64,000 bases of DNA from Acinetobacter sp. WC-141 (GTDB lineage: Bacteria; Pseudomonadota; Gammaproteobacteria; Pseudomonadales; Moraxellaceae), in NCBI RefSeq assembly GCF_000313935.1, contig NZ_AMSS01000088.1, positions 186,001-250,000 on the forward strand, read 5' to 3'. Below are positions 47,202 to 58,500 of the stretch, in pieces. The position numbers and the translations under genes are program-made. Position 1 is the stretch's first letter, and every line of letters starts with the position of its first letter. Below the pieces are notes generated by a model. That model was not told where the DNA came from and searched no databases. It worked only from the letters and a program-made list of their open reading frames with translations.

Positions 47202-50200
47202 TTAACTAGAAACTTTCGATCTAAATAGTGAACGCAATAATACGTACATAACTGGAATAAAGAATAAAACCAGCACCGTACCAAACATGACTCCACCTAA
47301 AATACTGATACCAATTTCTTGACGGCTCACAGCCCCTGCGCCTTGAGCAAATACAAGAGGAAGCACACCAGCACCAAAAGCTAAAGATGTCATTAAAATC
47401 GGTCTTAAACGCAAGCTCGCGCCTTCTAAAGCAGCTTGTATTGCACTCTTACCTTTTTCTTGAGCTAAGGCGGCAAACTCAACAATTAAAATTGCGTTTT
47501 TACATGACAATCCAATCGTAGTTAACAGTGCAATCTGGAAATACACATCATTGGGTAGTCCAAAAATATAAGAGAAAATGACACTTCCCCCTACGCCCAA
47601 CGGAATAGAGGTCATCACAGCAGCTGGAATGCTCAAGCTTTCATATAGAGCAGCTAGACATAAGAAAATAAAGCCTGCCGAAATTAAATATAACCAGACG
47701 GCCTGATTTGTCGACTTCTGTTCTTCAAAAGATAAACCGGTCCACGCTAAACCAACATCCTTTTGTTGGTTCACGAGTTGTTCAACATCTTTCATTGCCT
47801 GACCTGAACTGCTGCCACTCGCAACATCAGCTTGTAGCTGTAAGGCACTATAACCCATGTAGCGTTTTACAATTTCAGGCGCCCCGCCCCAGCTAAAGTT
47901 AGCAAATGAACTAAAAGGCACCATTTCATTTTGGTTGTTACGCACAGACCAGTTATATAAATCTTCAGGTTTTGATCTGAACTCGGCATCACCTTGAATC
48001 ATGACACGCTTAATACGGCCACGGTCAATAAAGTCATTTACATACGTTCCGCCCCACGCACTCGACAAAGTGTTATTAATTGCAGGAATTTCTAAACCAT
48101 TTGCTAACGCTTGTTTCTGATCAATTTTGATATTGAGATTTGCTTTACTATTGGTTGATTGCTTATCAAAGTTTTCAAAAGTTGAGTAGCTTTTACTTTG
48201 AGTTTGCAACTGACGGAAAGTGCTATCTAGGAAATCTTGTCCCTGCCCATTTAAATCTTGAATCCATAAATCCATACCATCAGTTTGACCTAACCCATTT
48301 ACTGAAGGAGGTAAAGTCACATTGATTTGAGCATTATTAAAATGGCTAAAATATTTCATTGCACGCTTTTGTATAGCATCCGCTGAGTTTTCTTTTCCAG
48401 TACGTACATCCCACGGTTTTAAAGCAATAAACCCTTGCGCCAAGTTCTGCCCTGTACCCGAATTGTTTCGACCATAGCGAATTAAGACTAAGTCGACATT
48501 TTTATCTTCTTGAGATAAGAAATATTGACGAACTTGTTCACCAATTTTCTGACTTTGAGAAATCGGAGCACTATCAACAAGCTTAATTTGAACGCTTAAA
48601 ATCCCTTGATCTTCTTTAGGAATAAATCCACTTTTTAAACCACTATAGAACAGCATAAAAACAGCAATCAGAGCTACAAAAATCACAACAACTGATTTAC
48701 TGTAATCAATGCTTGTTTGAACGATCTTGATATATTGATTTTTAAGTTGATCAATCTTTTGGTTAAACCAAATTGCCCAACGCATAGGCTCAGGGTTAGG
48801 TTTTAAAATTAAGGCGCACAAAGCAGGTGTTAGAACTAATGCAACGACGAGTGATAGCGCCATAGCTGCCACTAAAGTAATGGAAAACTGTCGGTAAATC
48901 ACCCCAATTGAACCGCCTAAAAAAGACATTGGAATAAAAACAGCAGTTAATACCAATGTAATCCCAATTAAAGCACCACTAATTTCGCCCATTGACTCAA
49001 TGGCTGCTTCTTTCGGTTTTAAATGCTGCTCATGCATGAGCCGTTCAACGTTTTCTACGACTACAATAGCATCATCCACTAACAAGCCAATGGCGAGTAC
49101 CAGTGCAAATAAGGTTAAGGTGTTAATACTAAAACCAAGCACATATAAAACAGCAAAAGTTCCTAAAATAACAACCGGAACGGTAATACTCGGAATGAGT
49201 GTCGCGCGCCAGCTTTGCAAGAACAGAAACATTACCAGAATAACTAAAATAATCGCTTCAATAAGCGTCTTTACGACTTCCTTAATCGACTCTTGAACAA
49301 ACGGCGTGTTATCTCGTGGATAAACAATTTTATAACCCGCAGGTAGTTTAGTTGTAAGCTGATCTAGAGTTTGATGGATGAGTTTAGAGGTCTGAATGGC
49401 ATTTGCACCCGAAGATAGTGAAATACCTAAACCTGCGGCAGGATAACCATTAATGGTGTTAAAAGACTGATAGTTTTCTGCACCTAGCTCAACTCTAGCA
49501 ATATCTTTTAAATAGACATAGCTCGCTGTTTGATTTGATTTGACTACAATATTTTTAAAATCTTCGACTGTTTTTAGTCGAGAACCAGCTGTAACTTTAG
49601 TATTTAAATATTGACCGTCGACTACAGGTAAATCACCAATTGCACCCGCAGCCACTTGGGTATTTTGAGAAGTGATTGCACTAGCAACATCACTTGGCAT
49701 TAAATTATATTGTTTTAATTTATCAGGGTTTAACCAGATTCGCATTGCATATTGCGAACCAAAAACATCAGACTCACCCACCCCTTCAATACGGTTCAGG
49801 TTATCTACCACGTGTGTCGTTAAATAGTCTGATAGCTCAATATTCCCCGCTTTACCAGACGAGTCATATAAACCTACCACCATAAAAGTATCGCCCAGAG
49901 ACTTACTTACTGTCACCCCTTGGCGTTGTACTTCATCTGGTAAACGTCTTATCACGCCACTAATACTATTTTGTACTTGTACCTGTGCTGTATCTGGATT
50001 TGTTCCATTATCAAAACTGATCGTAATTCGGCTACGTCCCGACGAATCGCTGGTAGAGCTGAAATAAAGTAAGTGATCAATACCTTGTATTTGCTGTTCT
50101 AAAATCTGAGTAACACTTTGCTCAACTGTTTGTGCATCTGCCCCACTATAACTCGCCGATACTGTAATTTTTGGAGGTGCAATATCGGGGTAGCGTTCTA

Positions 50201-50297
50201 CTGGCAAATTCAGAACCGAGAAAATACCAAATGCCATAACAATAATTGCGAGTACACTGGCAAAAATAGGGCGCTGAATAAAAAATTTAGATAGCAT
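47202..50297 (-). CDS. RND (HAE1-family) efflux pump inner-membrane protein, orphan
   Basis: A 1031-residue proton-driven RND transporter with 12 helices and two large periplasmic loops. The TM4 aspartates are in GLLVDDAIVVVENVE, and the GXXXGXX helix 1 region MLSKFFIQRPIFASVLAI and later LTTIGLSCKNAILIVEF are standard. It differs clearly from AdeB and AdeJ. No periplasmic adaptor (mexA-like) gene precedes it, unlike adeAB or adeIJK, so it must borrow one. Position between gyrA and groEL matches my recollection of AbeD, an RND pump reported in A. baumannii; I treat that name as likely, not proved. Confidence 0.9.
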   Translation of the reverse strand: MLSKFFIQRPIFASVLAIIVMAFGIFSVLNLPVERYPDIAPPKITVSASYSGADAQTVEQSVTQILEQQIQGIDHLLYFSSTSDSSGRSRITISFDNGTNPDTAQVQVQNSISGVIRRLPDEVQRQGVTVSKSLGDTFMVVGLYDSSGKAGNIELSDYLTTHVVDNLNRIEGVGESDVFGSQYAMRIWLNPDKLKQYNLMPSDVASAITSQNTQVAAGAIGDLPVVDGQYLNTKVTAGSRLKTVEDFKNIVVKSNQTASYVYLKDIARVELGAENYQSFNTINGYPAAGLGISLSSGANAIQTSKLIHQTLDQLTTKLPAGYKIVYPRDNTPFVQESIKEVVKTLIEAIILVILVMFLFLQSWRATLIPSITVPVVILGTFAVLYVLGFSINTLTLFALVLAIGLLVDDAIVVVENVERLMHEQHLKPKEAAIESMGEISGALIGITLVLTAVFIPMSFLGGSIGVIYRQFSITLVAAMALSLVVALVLTPALCALILKPNPEPMRWAIWFNQKIDQLKNQYIKIVQTSIDYSKSVVVIFVALIAVFMLFYSGLKSGFIPKEDQGILSVQIKLVDSAPISQSQKIGEQVRQYFLSQEDKNVDLVLIRYGRNNSGTGQNLAQGFIALKPWDVRTGKENSADAIQKRAMKYFSHFNNAQINVTLPPSVNGLGQTDGMDLWIQDLNGQGQDFLDSTFRQLQTQSKSYSTFENFDKQSTNSKANLNIKIDQKQALANGLEIPAINNTLSSAWGGTYVNDFIDRGRIKRVMIQGDAEFRSKPEDLYNWSVRNNQNEMVPFSSFANFSWGGAPEIVKRYMGYSALQLQADVASGSSSGQAMKDVEQLVNQQKDVGLAWTGLSFEEQKSTNQAVWLYLISAGFIFLCLAALYESLSIPAAVMTSIPLGVGGSVIFSYIFGLPNDVYFQIALLTTIGLSCKNAILIVEFAALAQEKGKSAIQAALEGASLRLRPILMTSLAFGAGVLPLVFAQGAGAVSRQEIGISILGGVMFGTVLVLFFIPVMYVLLRSLFRSKVSS

Positions 50298-50560
50298 GGC
50301 TGCTCAGAATTAAGTCGTCAATTAACAGGTGGCAATACCGAATTCGGCATCTTGATCATCAACGAGCAATATATAAAAGACAAGTAGAATTAACACAATA
50401 AATGCAATTAGGACAAAAACAAAGCAGGAATGGCTATTTCCTACAAACCCATAAAGAAGGTTTTAACAAGTGTCACTGAAAATTCATGAATTCTTCATGA
50501 TCACGTCAAGTTCAATGAGCAGACTAGAGCCGTTTCAACTAAAACAATATGAGTAGAATT

Positions 50561-51703
50561 ATGTTTAAAAGAGCAATTTTATGCTTAAGTTTAATTAGCT
50601 TGGTTGGTTGTAATGACGATGATAAAACTGAAAACACGCCAACTACACCAGAATATCAACTTCCTAAGATTTTAGTGATTGGGCACCGTGGCGCTAGCGC
50701 TTTACGCCCTGAACACACACTAGCCTCATATCAAAAAGCCATTGATGATGGTGCAGATTTTATTGAACCAGATTTAGTGTCTACAAAAGACGGTGTATTG
50801 GTTACTCGTCATGAAAATGAGATTGGTGGAACAACTAACGTAAGTACTTTAACTCAGTTTGCAGACCGTAAAACAACAAAAAATATTGACGGCAAAGACT
50901 TAACAGGTTGGTTTACAGAAGACTTTACTTTAAGTGAATTAAACCAACTTAAAGCGCGTGAACGTATTCCAGAGTTCCGACCTGCAAACACAGCCTATAA
51001 TGACCTTTACCCTGTTCCAACTCTAGAACAAGTGATTGAGCTGGCTGAAGCAAATTATAAAAAAACAGGAAAAATTATTGGTTTATATATTGAAACCAAA
51101 CATCCGACTTACTTTAAAAATCATAATCTGGCTATGGAAGATACCCTTCTTAAAACATTAGCCAAATATAAATATACACGTGATATTGCACCTGTCTATT
51201 TACAGTCTTTTGAAGTAAGTAATTTAAAATATTTAAAAGAACAGCTGGATCTTCATAAAACTATTAAACATGCACAAATTATTCAATTATATGATGCTAA
51301 AACCTCTCAACCAGCCGACTTTGTTGAATCTGGAGAAACTAAAACTTATGCCGATTTAGCCACAGCAGAAGGCTTAAAAGACGTAGCTAAATATGCAAAC
51401 GGTGTAGGACCAAGTAAAGGTTATATTCTGAACTTTAATGACAATGGTTCAGTTCAAACGACTTCGTTTATTTCTGATGCTCATGCAGCTGGCTTAAAAG
51501 TACATCCTTATACTTTCCGTCCAGAAAATAATTTCTTACCAAAGCCTTTAAAATGCAGTCAAGATAAACCAGCTGAGCGCTGCCCAACTGGTGCTTTAAA
51601 AGAGTTTGAAGTCTACTTCAAAGCGGGTATTGATGGAGTCTTTACAGATGACCCAGCACTTGGCCGTGAAGCTGTTATTAATTATGAAAAAGCCGCAAAA
51701 TAA
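50561..51703 (+). CDS. glpQ: Lipoprotein glycerophosphodiester phosphodiesterase
   Basis: A 380-residue protein started at MFKRAILCL; an ATG four codons upstream is also possible. Lipoprotein signal with box SLVGC. The GDPD TIM barrel follows: IGHRGAS (catalytic His), EPDLVSTKDGVLVTRHE (metal ligands and second His), YIETKHP and a C-terminal GIDGVFTDDP. It hydrolyses deacylated phospholipids to glycerol-3-phosphate and alcohol, probably from the periplasmic side of a membrane. Monocistronic with its own terminator. Confidence 0.9.
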   Translation: MFKRAILCLSLISLVGCNDDDKTENTPTTPEYQLPKILVIGHRGASALRPEHTLASYQKAIDDGADFIEPDLVSTKDGVLVTRHENEIGGTTNVSTLTQFADRKTTKNIDGKDLTGWFTEDFTLSELNQLKARERIPEFRPANTAYNDLYPVPTLEQVIELAEANYKKTGKIIGLYIETKHPTYFKNHNLAMEDTLLKTLAKYKYTRDIAPVYLQSFEVSNLKYLKEQLDLHKTIKHAQIIQLYDAKTSQPADFVESGETKTYADLATAEGLKDVAKYANGVGPSKGYILNFNDNGSVQTTSFISDAHAAGLKVHPYTFRPENNFLPKPLKCSQDKPAERCPTGALKEFEVYFKAGIDGVFTDDPALGREAVINYEKAAK

Positions 51704-51717
51704 TTAAAGCTTTTAAT

Positions 51718-51750
51718 AAAAAAACAGGGCAATAAATGCCCTGTTTTTTT
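51718..51750. terminator. Bidirectional terminator
   Basis: A 13-bp stem AAAAAAACAGGGC/GCCCTGTTTTTTT with a 7-nt loop between the glpQ gene and the convergent MBL gene. Confidence 0.93.
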
Positions 51751-52712
51751 TATTTCTCTACGACATTATCAAAATAAAGTGGGATCCACTGATATTGCTC
51801 AGCGTTTACTTTATAAACATGGCCAATGCCTGGGAATGGTAAATGTGGTGCTGCGACCCATTGCTGTTTATTTGAAATTTCAGCGAACATTTTTAAACGG
51901 GTATTAATCGCCTGCTCAGAATTCACATCAAAATCCACACCAGTTTTTGGAGCATCAAACTGCAAAGAATGTGAGTGAACAATGTCTCCAACAAAAATAA
52001 TTTGCTGATCATTACTCTTTAAGCGAAAGCTATGATGCCCAGGTGTGTGACCGCGCGTATCAATCACTTCAAAACCTTGAATAACATCGCCATCTTTAAA
52101 TGTCTTGAATGCTTTTGTTGCTTGATATGGAGCAAGTGCAGCTTTTATATTTTTCACCGTACCTAAGTAGCTTTCTTTTTTATCAGCTGGCACTGTTTTT
52201 TCAGAAGCTGGATTTAACCAATAATCAGCCTCGCGTTCATGTGCATAAACGGTTGCATTTGGAAATACAGCTTTCCCATTTTGGGCAATACCACACACAT
52301 GGTCAGGGTGTAGATGTGTGAGCAACACTGTTTTTACATTTGCAAGTTGATAACCTGCCAATTCAATATTTTTTGCAATCGAACCGAGTTGTGGCCCAAA
52401 GCAGCTTGCTGCCCCACTATCGACAAGCGTCAAACTTTTGCCATCATCTACTAAAAATGCATTAACCGAAGTTTGAATCCCCTTCTCATTCACAGCAGCA
52501 TATTTAGTTAATATTTTAGTTTTCTGAGTCTGATTTAAGTTTTTAAACAAGTTAGGATTTAGATAGATGGTGCCATCAAGTAAAGACGTTACACGGTATT
52601 TGCCAAATTGATGCTTATAATATCCAGGTACTTGTTGAGTAGGAGTTTGCTCGGCATACACAGCATGCATGCTACAAAATGCAAGACCCAAAGCTACACA
52701 TAATTTTTTCAT
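51750..52712 (-). CDS. Secreted MBL-fold metallohydrolase (paralogue)
   Basis: A 320-residue protein with a signal peptide (cut near residue 21). Zinc motif HLHPDH (about residues 133-138), then GHTPGHH and GDIVHSH metal motifs, and a PGIGHVYKVNAEQYQWIP C-terminus shared with the paralogue at 6440-7399 (PGIGHIGKN..GYQWIP). Same fold and size, moderate similarity, but no AraC-type gene or repeats beside it. Substrate unknown; not a carbapenemase-type enzyme by its sequence context. Confidence 0.84.
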   Translation of the reverse strand: MKKLCVALGLAFCSMHAVYAEQTPTQQVPGYYKHQFGKYRVTSLLDGTIYLNPNLFKNLNQTQKTKILTKYAAVNEKGIQTSVNAFLVDDGKSLTLVDSGAASCFGPQLGSIAKNIELAGYQLANVKTVLLTHLHPDHVCGIAQNGKAVFPNATVYAHEREADYWLNPASEKTVPADKKESYLGTVKNIKAALAPYQATKAFKTFKDGDVIQGFEVIDTRGHTPGHHSFRLKSNDQQIIFVGDIVHSHSLQFDAPKTGVDFDVNSEQAINTRLKMFAEISNKQQWVAAPHLPFPGIGHVYKVNAEQYQWIPLYFDNVVEK

Positions 52713-52818
52713 CTCTTCTTCTCTATTCAGTTATAAAGTCAAAATCTTTAAAAAAGATTTAATAATTTTTTAAGACCCAAATTATATAATGCATCAAATG
52801 TGTCAGAAATATAAGTAA

Positions 52819-53193
52819 ATGAATAGCTATTCTCCTTATAAAGGCAAAACTGGTCTTAAGCGTATATTAAATGCAACCGGCTACTCGATTTCCGGTTTTA
52901 AAGCAGCGTATAAAAATGAGGCAGCTTTTCGTCAAATTGTTTTGATTAACCTTATTTTAATTCCAGTTAGTTTTTTTCTTGATGTAAGTCGTAGTGAACA
53001 TGTATTACTCATTATTGTATGTTTGTTTGCAATGATCGTTGAACTGTTCAATTCGGCTATTGAAGCAGTCGTTGACCGAGTTTCTCTTGAAAAACATCAG
53101 CTTTCTAAAAATGCAAAAGACATGGGAAGTGCTGCTCAATTTGTTGCACTTTCTATCATTGCCATTACATGGTTGTTCATTTTATTAGGATAA
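52819..53193 (+). CDS. dgkA: Diacylglycerol kinase
   Basis: A 124-residue prokaryotic DgkA: small trimeric inner-membrane enzyme with three transmembrane helices. The catalytic/metal Glu is in NSAIEAVVDRVS, with the amphipathic N-terminal helix containing NEAAFRQ. It phosphorylates diacylglycerol, recycling it from membrane-derived oligosaccharide or LPS modification. No good Shine-Dalgarno was seen, but the family match is complete. Confidence 0.95.
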   Translation: MNSYSPYKGKTGLKRILNATGYSISGFKAAYKNEAAFRQIVLINLILIPVSFFLDVSRSEHVLLIIVCLFAMIVELFNSAIEAVVDRVSLEKHQLSKNAKDMGSAAQFVALSIIAITWLFILLG

Positions 53194-53197
53194 AAAA

Positions 53198-53227
53198 AAC
53201 CATGCTTATAAGGAAATAAGCATGGTT
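53198..53227 (-). terminator. Terminator-like hairpin between dgkA and groL
   Basis: AACCATGCTTAT pairs with ATAAGCATGGTT across a 6-nt loop; on the minus strand a T8 run follows. It is the second hairpin behind groL and also ends dgkA. Confidence 0.75.
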
Positions 53228-53312
53228 GTAACAAAGAGGAACTTCTAGCTGCTGTTCCTGTTTTTTAATATAAGTTATTGAACTTAACTATTTCTTAAAA
53301 TCACATAAAAAT

Positions 53313-53342
53313 AAAAAATCCCTGCTTAAGCAGGGATTTTTT
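53313..53342. terminator. Terminator of groESL
   Basis: A near-perfect palindrome: A6 TCCCTGCTT and AAGCAGGGA T6, just past the groL stop. Confidence 0.93.
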
Positions 53343-53364
53343 TGGTTAAAGCGTTGATGCGTTA

Positions 53365-55017
<1,653 letters not shown>

Positions 55018-55057
55018 TTAAATACTGAATCTGATAATGAATTGAGTTATGGATTGA

Positions 55058-55348
55058 TTAGCCTTCCAATACAGCTAAAATGTCTGACTCTTTCATGATT
55101 AAGAGTTCTTCACCACTTACTTTCACTGTTGTACCTGCATAAGTACCAAACAATACTTTGTCACCAACTTTAACATCCAAAGCACGTACGCCATTCTCAG
55201 TGATTTGACCATTACCTACTGCAATTACTTCACCTTGAGATGGTTTTTCAGCAGCAGAACCTGGAAGTAAAATACCACCAGCAGTTTTGGTTTCTTCTTC
55301 TACGCGACGAATTACAACGCGATCATGTAATGGACGAATGTTGCTCAT
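55058..55348 (-). CDS. groES: Co-chaperonin GroES
   Basis: A 96-residue Hsp10. Start at [13 protein letters not shown]; the four residues before it in the open frame are not family-like. Mobile loop around [12 protein letters not shown], and the C-terminal [18 protein letters not shown]. Caps GroEL. First gene of groESL. Confidence 0.98.
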   Translation of the reverse strand: MSNIRPLHDRVVIRRVEEETKTAGGILLPGSAAEKPSQGEVIAVGNGQITENGVRALDVKVGDKVLFGTYAGTTVKVSGEELLIMKESDILAVLEG

Positions 55349-55432
55349 AATTAACTCCATCAGACTAAGTCTTTTTGATTAATCGTTACTGCCATAATCC
55401 ATAGCAATAACAAAATATTTAGATGTCACTTT

Positions 55433-55459
55433 TGTGGGGATGAAAAAAAACGCTTCAAG
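55433..55459 (-). promoter_or_regulatory. Sigma-32-like promoter of groESL
   Basis: On the minus strand CTTGAA is followed after 14 bp by CCCCACA, matching the RpoH consensus, about 85-110 bp before groES. No CIRCE inverted repeat was seen, so heat control is by RpoH rather than HrcA. Confidence 0.75.
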
Positions 55460-55538
55460 GGGAAAATGAAAAAAAACTTATCTTTTTTGGTCATTTTTTA
55501 ACAGGTTGTGAAGAGTTTTTATTAAATTTAAAGCACAA

Positions 55539-55572
55539 AATAAAAGGGACTATTTTCATAGCCCCTTTTATT
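55539..55572 (-). terminator. Terminator of the adhesin gene
   Basis: AATAAAAGGG and CCCTTTTATT pair, with an inner CTAT/ATAG stem, 16 bp past the adhesin stop. Confidence 0.75.
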
Positions 55573-55588
55573 AATAGAAATAACAATA

Positions 55589-58500
55589 TTAAACAACAAG
55601 TTGTTGGTTATTCAACAGTTCATGCAATGTTGTATTTACATGATTCAAAGTAATCAATGAAATACTACTAAACATTGTACCTTCACCATCTCGGTCAAGA
55701 CTAATAGTCGTGTTTCCAGCGTCTTGCTCTACAGTAATAAATTTCGCTAATGTGCTCACATCTTTAGAATAGTCAATTAATAGTTCACTTAAATCAATTA
55801 TGTCTGCTTGAGTATCAGTTCTTACATCACCTAAAGTAAAATCTAACACTGTGTCATGTCCATTTCCGCCAGTCGCATCTTGGCTATTTAGCAATTGGAA
55901 CAGAATGGTATCGGCACCTTCATTAGTCATATAGGTATCGTTACCTTCACGCCCATTCAAAACGTTATTACCAGAGTTACCTGTTAAAAGATTATCTAAA
56001 GCATTGCCTGTTGCATTTAGATGAGCAGAGCCAACTAACTCCAAGTCTTCAACATAACGACCACTTTCCAAAAACGAATCTACAGTCGTTGGATCATTTA
56101 CTGTTTGATATAAACCAACCAAACTGTAATTAACAGAACTGATAATTTTATCGTGTCCCCCTAAATCCACATCCTTATAATCAAACCCAACTAGTTGAGG
56201 TTCCAAATAACCATTTTGGACCCAAATACTTTCATAATGGCTTGTATCAATCCAAGTCTCTTCATTATGACCATCAAACACATATTGTTGCTCATAATAG
56301 CCTTGCTCAATCCATTGAGATTCATAATGCCCATCTTGAACGAACTGTTGTTCAAAATGTCCTATCTCTTCAGTATAAGGACCCGTTAGTCCATATCCTG
56401 GCTGCCATTGATTTAAATTACAATCATAATAACTATTAACATATTGATTATACGAACCATCATCCAAATAGTAATTTACGCCATGTTGATCAGTATAGAC
56501 ATCTCTTGTGCCATCAACGATCCATATATCTTGATAATAACTTGTATCAATCCAAATATCTTGGGGGTAACTTGTGTCAATCCAAACATTCTCAAAATGG
56601 CTTGTATCTACCCATATATAATCAGTATAACCAGAAGCTACCCATTGCTCCTCATAATGACTTGTATCTATCCAGACATCCTCAAATACTTCAACAAGAG
56701 CAACTCCATACTCTTGAACAAAATCACTTATATGATCAACTACATACGTATTATCCGTAGCATCACCTTTAAACTGATCAACAGTGATTGTAGTTAAATC
56801 ACTAATTGCTTTATTGATAGTTTCACTACGATTTCCAGCACGATCAATAACGGTAAAGTCAAATGATGTTGCATTCCCATACATATAATTAGAAAAAGTT
56901 CCATCTGCCATGACCGTAGTACTCGTTACAGAAGGTTCTTGATTAGCAAAATAATAAGTGACTTCAACAGTAGCATTGCTTTCGGCATGTCCTACCAGCC
57001 AATTACCCCCTTCATTTATGGCAAGCTGGGTGACCACTTTCGGTGCTGTTGTATCATTTATAGCAACAACCGTTGTACCCACACTCACATTTTGATTGGT
57101 ATCAACTACTTTTACCGTCAATGTTTCGCCATGCCAATATTGTGACCATAATTGTGTTAAGAAACTACCTTCTCTTCCGACAGTAGTTTGCCCAACCTGA
57201 TTATTATTAGCATCAAAAATATTAACAATTGAATATGCTTCCGCTTGTCCTGAAAGTACATTTCCATCTTCTAACACAAGCTGAGTTGCTGCATTTGGCG
57301 CGACAATGTCTATAGGTGCCTTAATTTCGGTGTAAGCGCTTTGATACCCATTATGCTCCACAACAACGCGTAAAGTTTGCCCATTAGCCTGCGGCGGGTA
57401 TAACTGGATATTAAAATGCCCCACTTCATCTACATAACCACTGGCAATAGGATTACTATGTATATCAAAAATACGCACACTACTATCTGGTGTAGCAGTT
57501 CCCTCAATAAAGAAACCATTTGCAGATACGATAACATGATCTGCTGATGGTGGTGCATTAGTGTCTAGATTAAAAGTAATATTAAATGGGGTACTTTTAT
57601 TGTTAGCTAAATCCGTTGCCGTGATAAATAACTGCTCTCCACGTAATAGGGGTGGATAAATACTAGTACTGAAATATCCTAATTCATCCGATTGAGATTC
57701 TGCTCGTAAATTCCCATCCGCATCCATTACCTGAATGATTGCTTTTGAATCAGTTTGCCCAGTAATACCATATCCATCATTGTTAATTATCACTTCATTA
57801 ATTACTGGAGCAATATTGTCTAAAGGCGCAATAATTTCAGTGATTAGGCTATATTGATTGGTATTATGGTCATAAACTCGAACTTGTAATGTCTGCTCCT
57901 GTAAATAATAGTCATTTAACTGAATAGCAAAACTACCATCCTCATTCACTGTACTGTCCCACAACCAATTAATGCTCTGACCATTGACTGATGTTACAGC
58001 GACCATCATCCCCGCTGTTGCCTTTCCTGTCAGAATATGGCCATCTACATCCAGTTTTAGCTCTGTTGCAGCAATTGGTGAGTTGGTTAATAAAGGTACT
58101 ATTTCGTGAACAACTTCACTGCGGTTACCAGCTTTATCTTTGACAACGATACTTAAATTTTGTGTCTGGTATTGACTCAAATTGATCCATTGATTAAAGA
58201 CCCCACCATATCCAACATCAGTTGTTGTGATAACTGCACCATATTGATCAATAATTTCAATCGTTGCATTTGGCTCAGCCTCACCAAAAAGCAATCCGTC
58301 TGACGTTAACGTAATATTTGAAGCAGTTGGCGGTGCAACATTATCAATTAAAGCATTTTGTTTAACTTCTATACTTCGGTTACCCGCTTGATCAATTACA
58401 ACAAAAGTAAGCTCTTCCCCATGTAAATAAACCTGATATAAATAACCCGAAGCCTTACCAGTACTGTCTACATAACCAGAACCTATCACGTCACCAGCAG

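Noticed and set aside
47202..50297. RND pump as AdeB, AdeJ or AdeE
   Set aside because: The sequence differs from AdeB and AdeJ throughout the loops I can compare, and there is no adjacent adaptor gene as adeDE requires.
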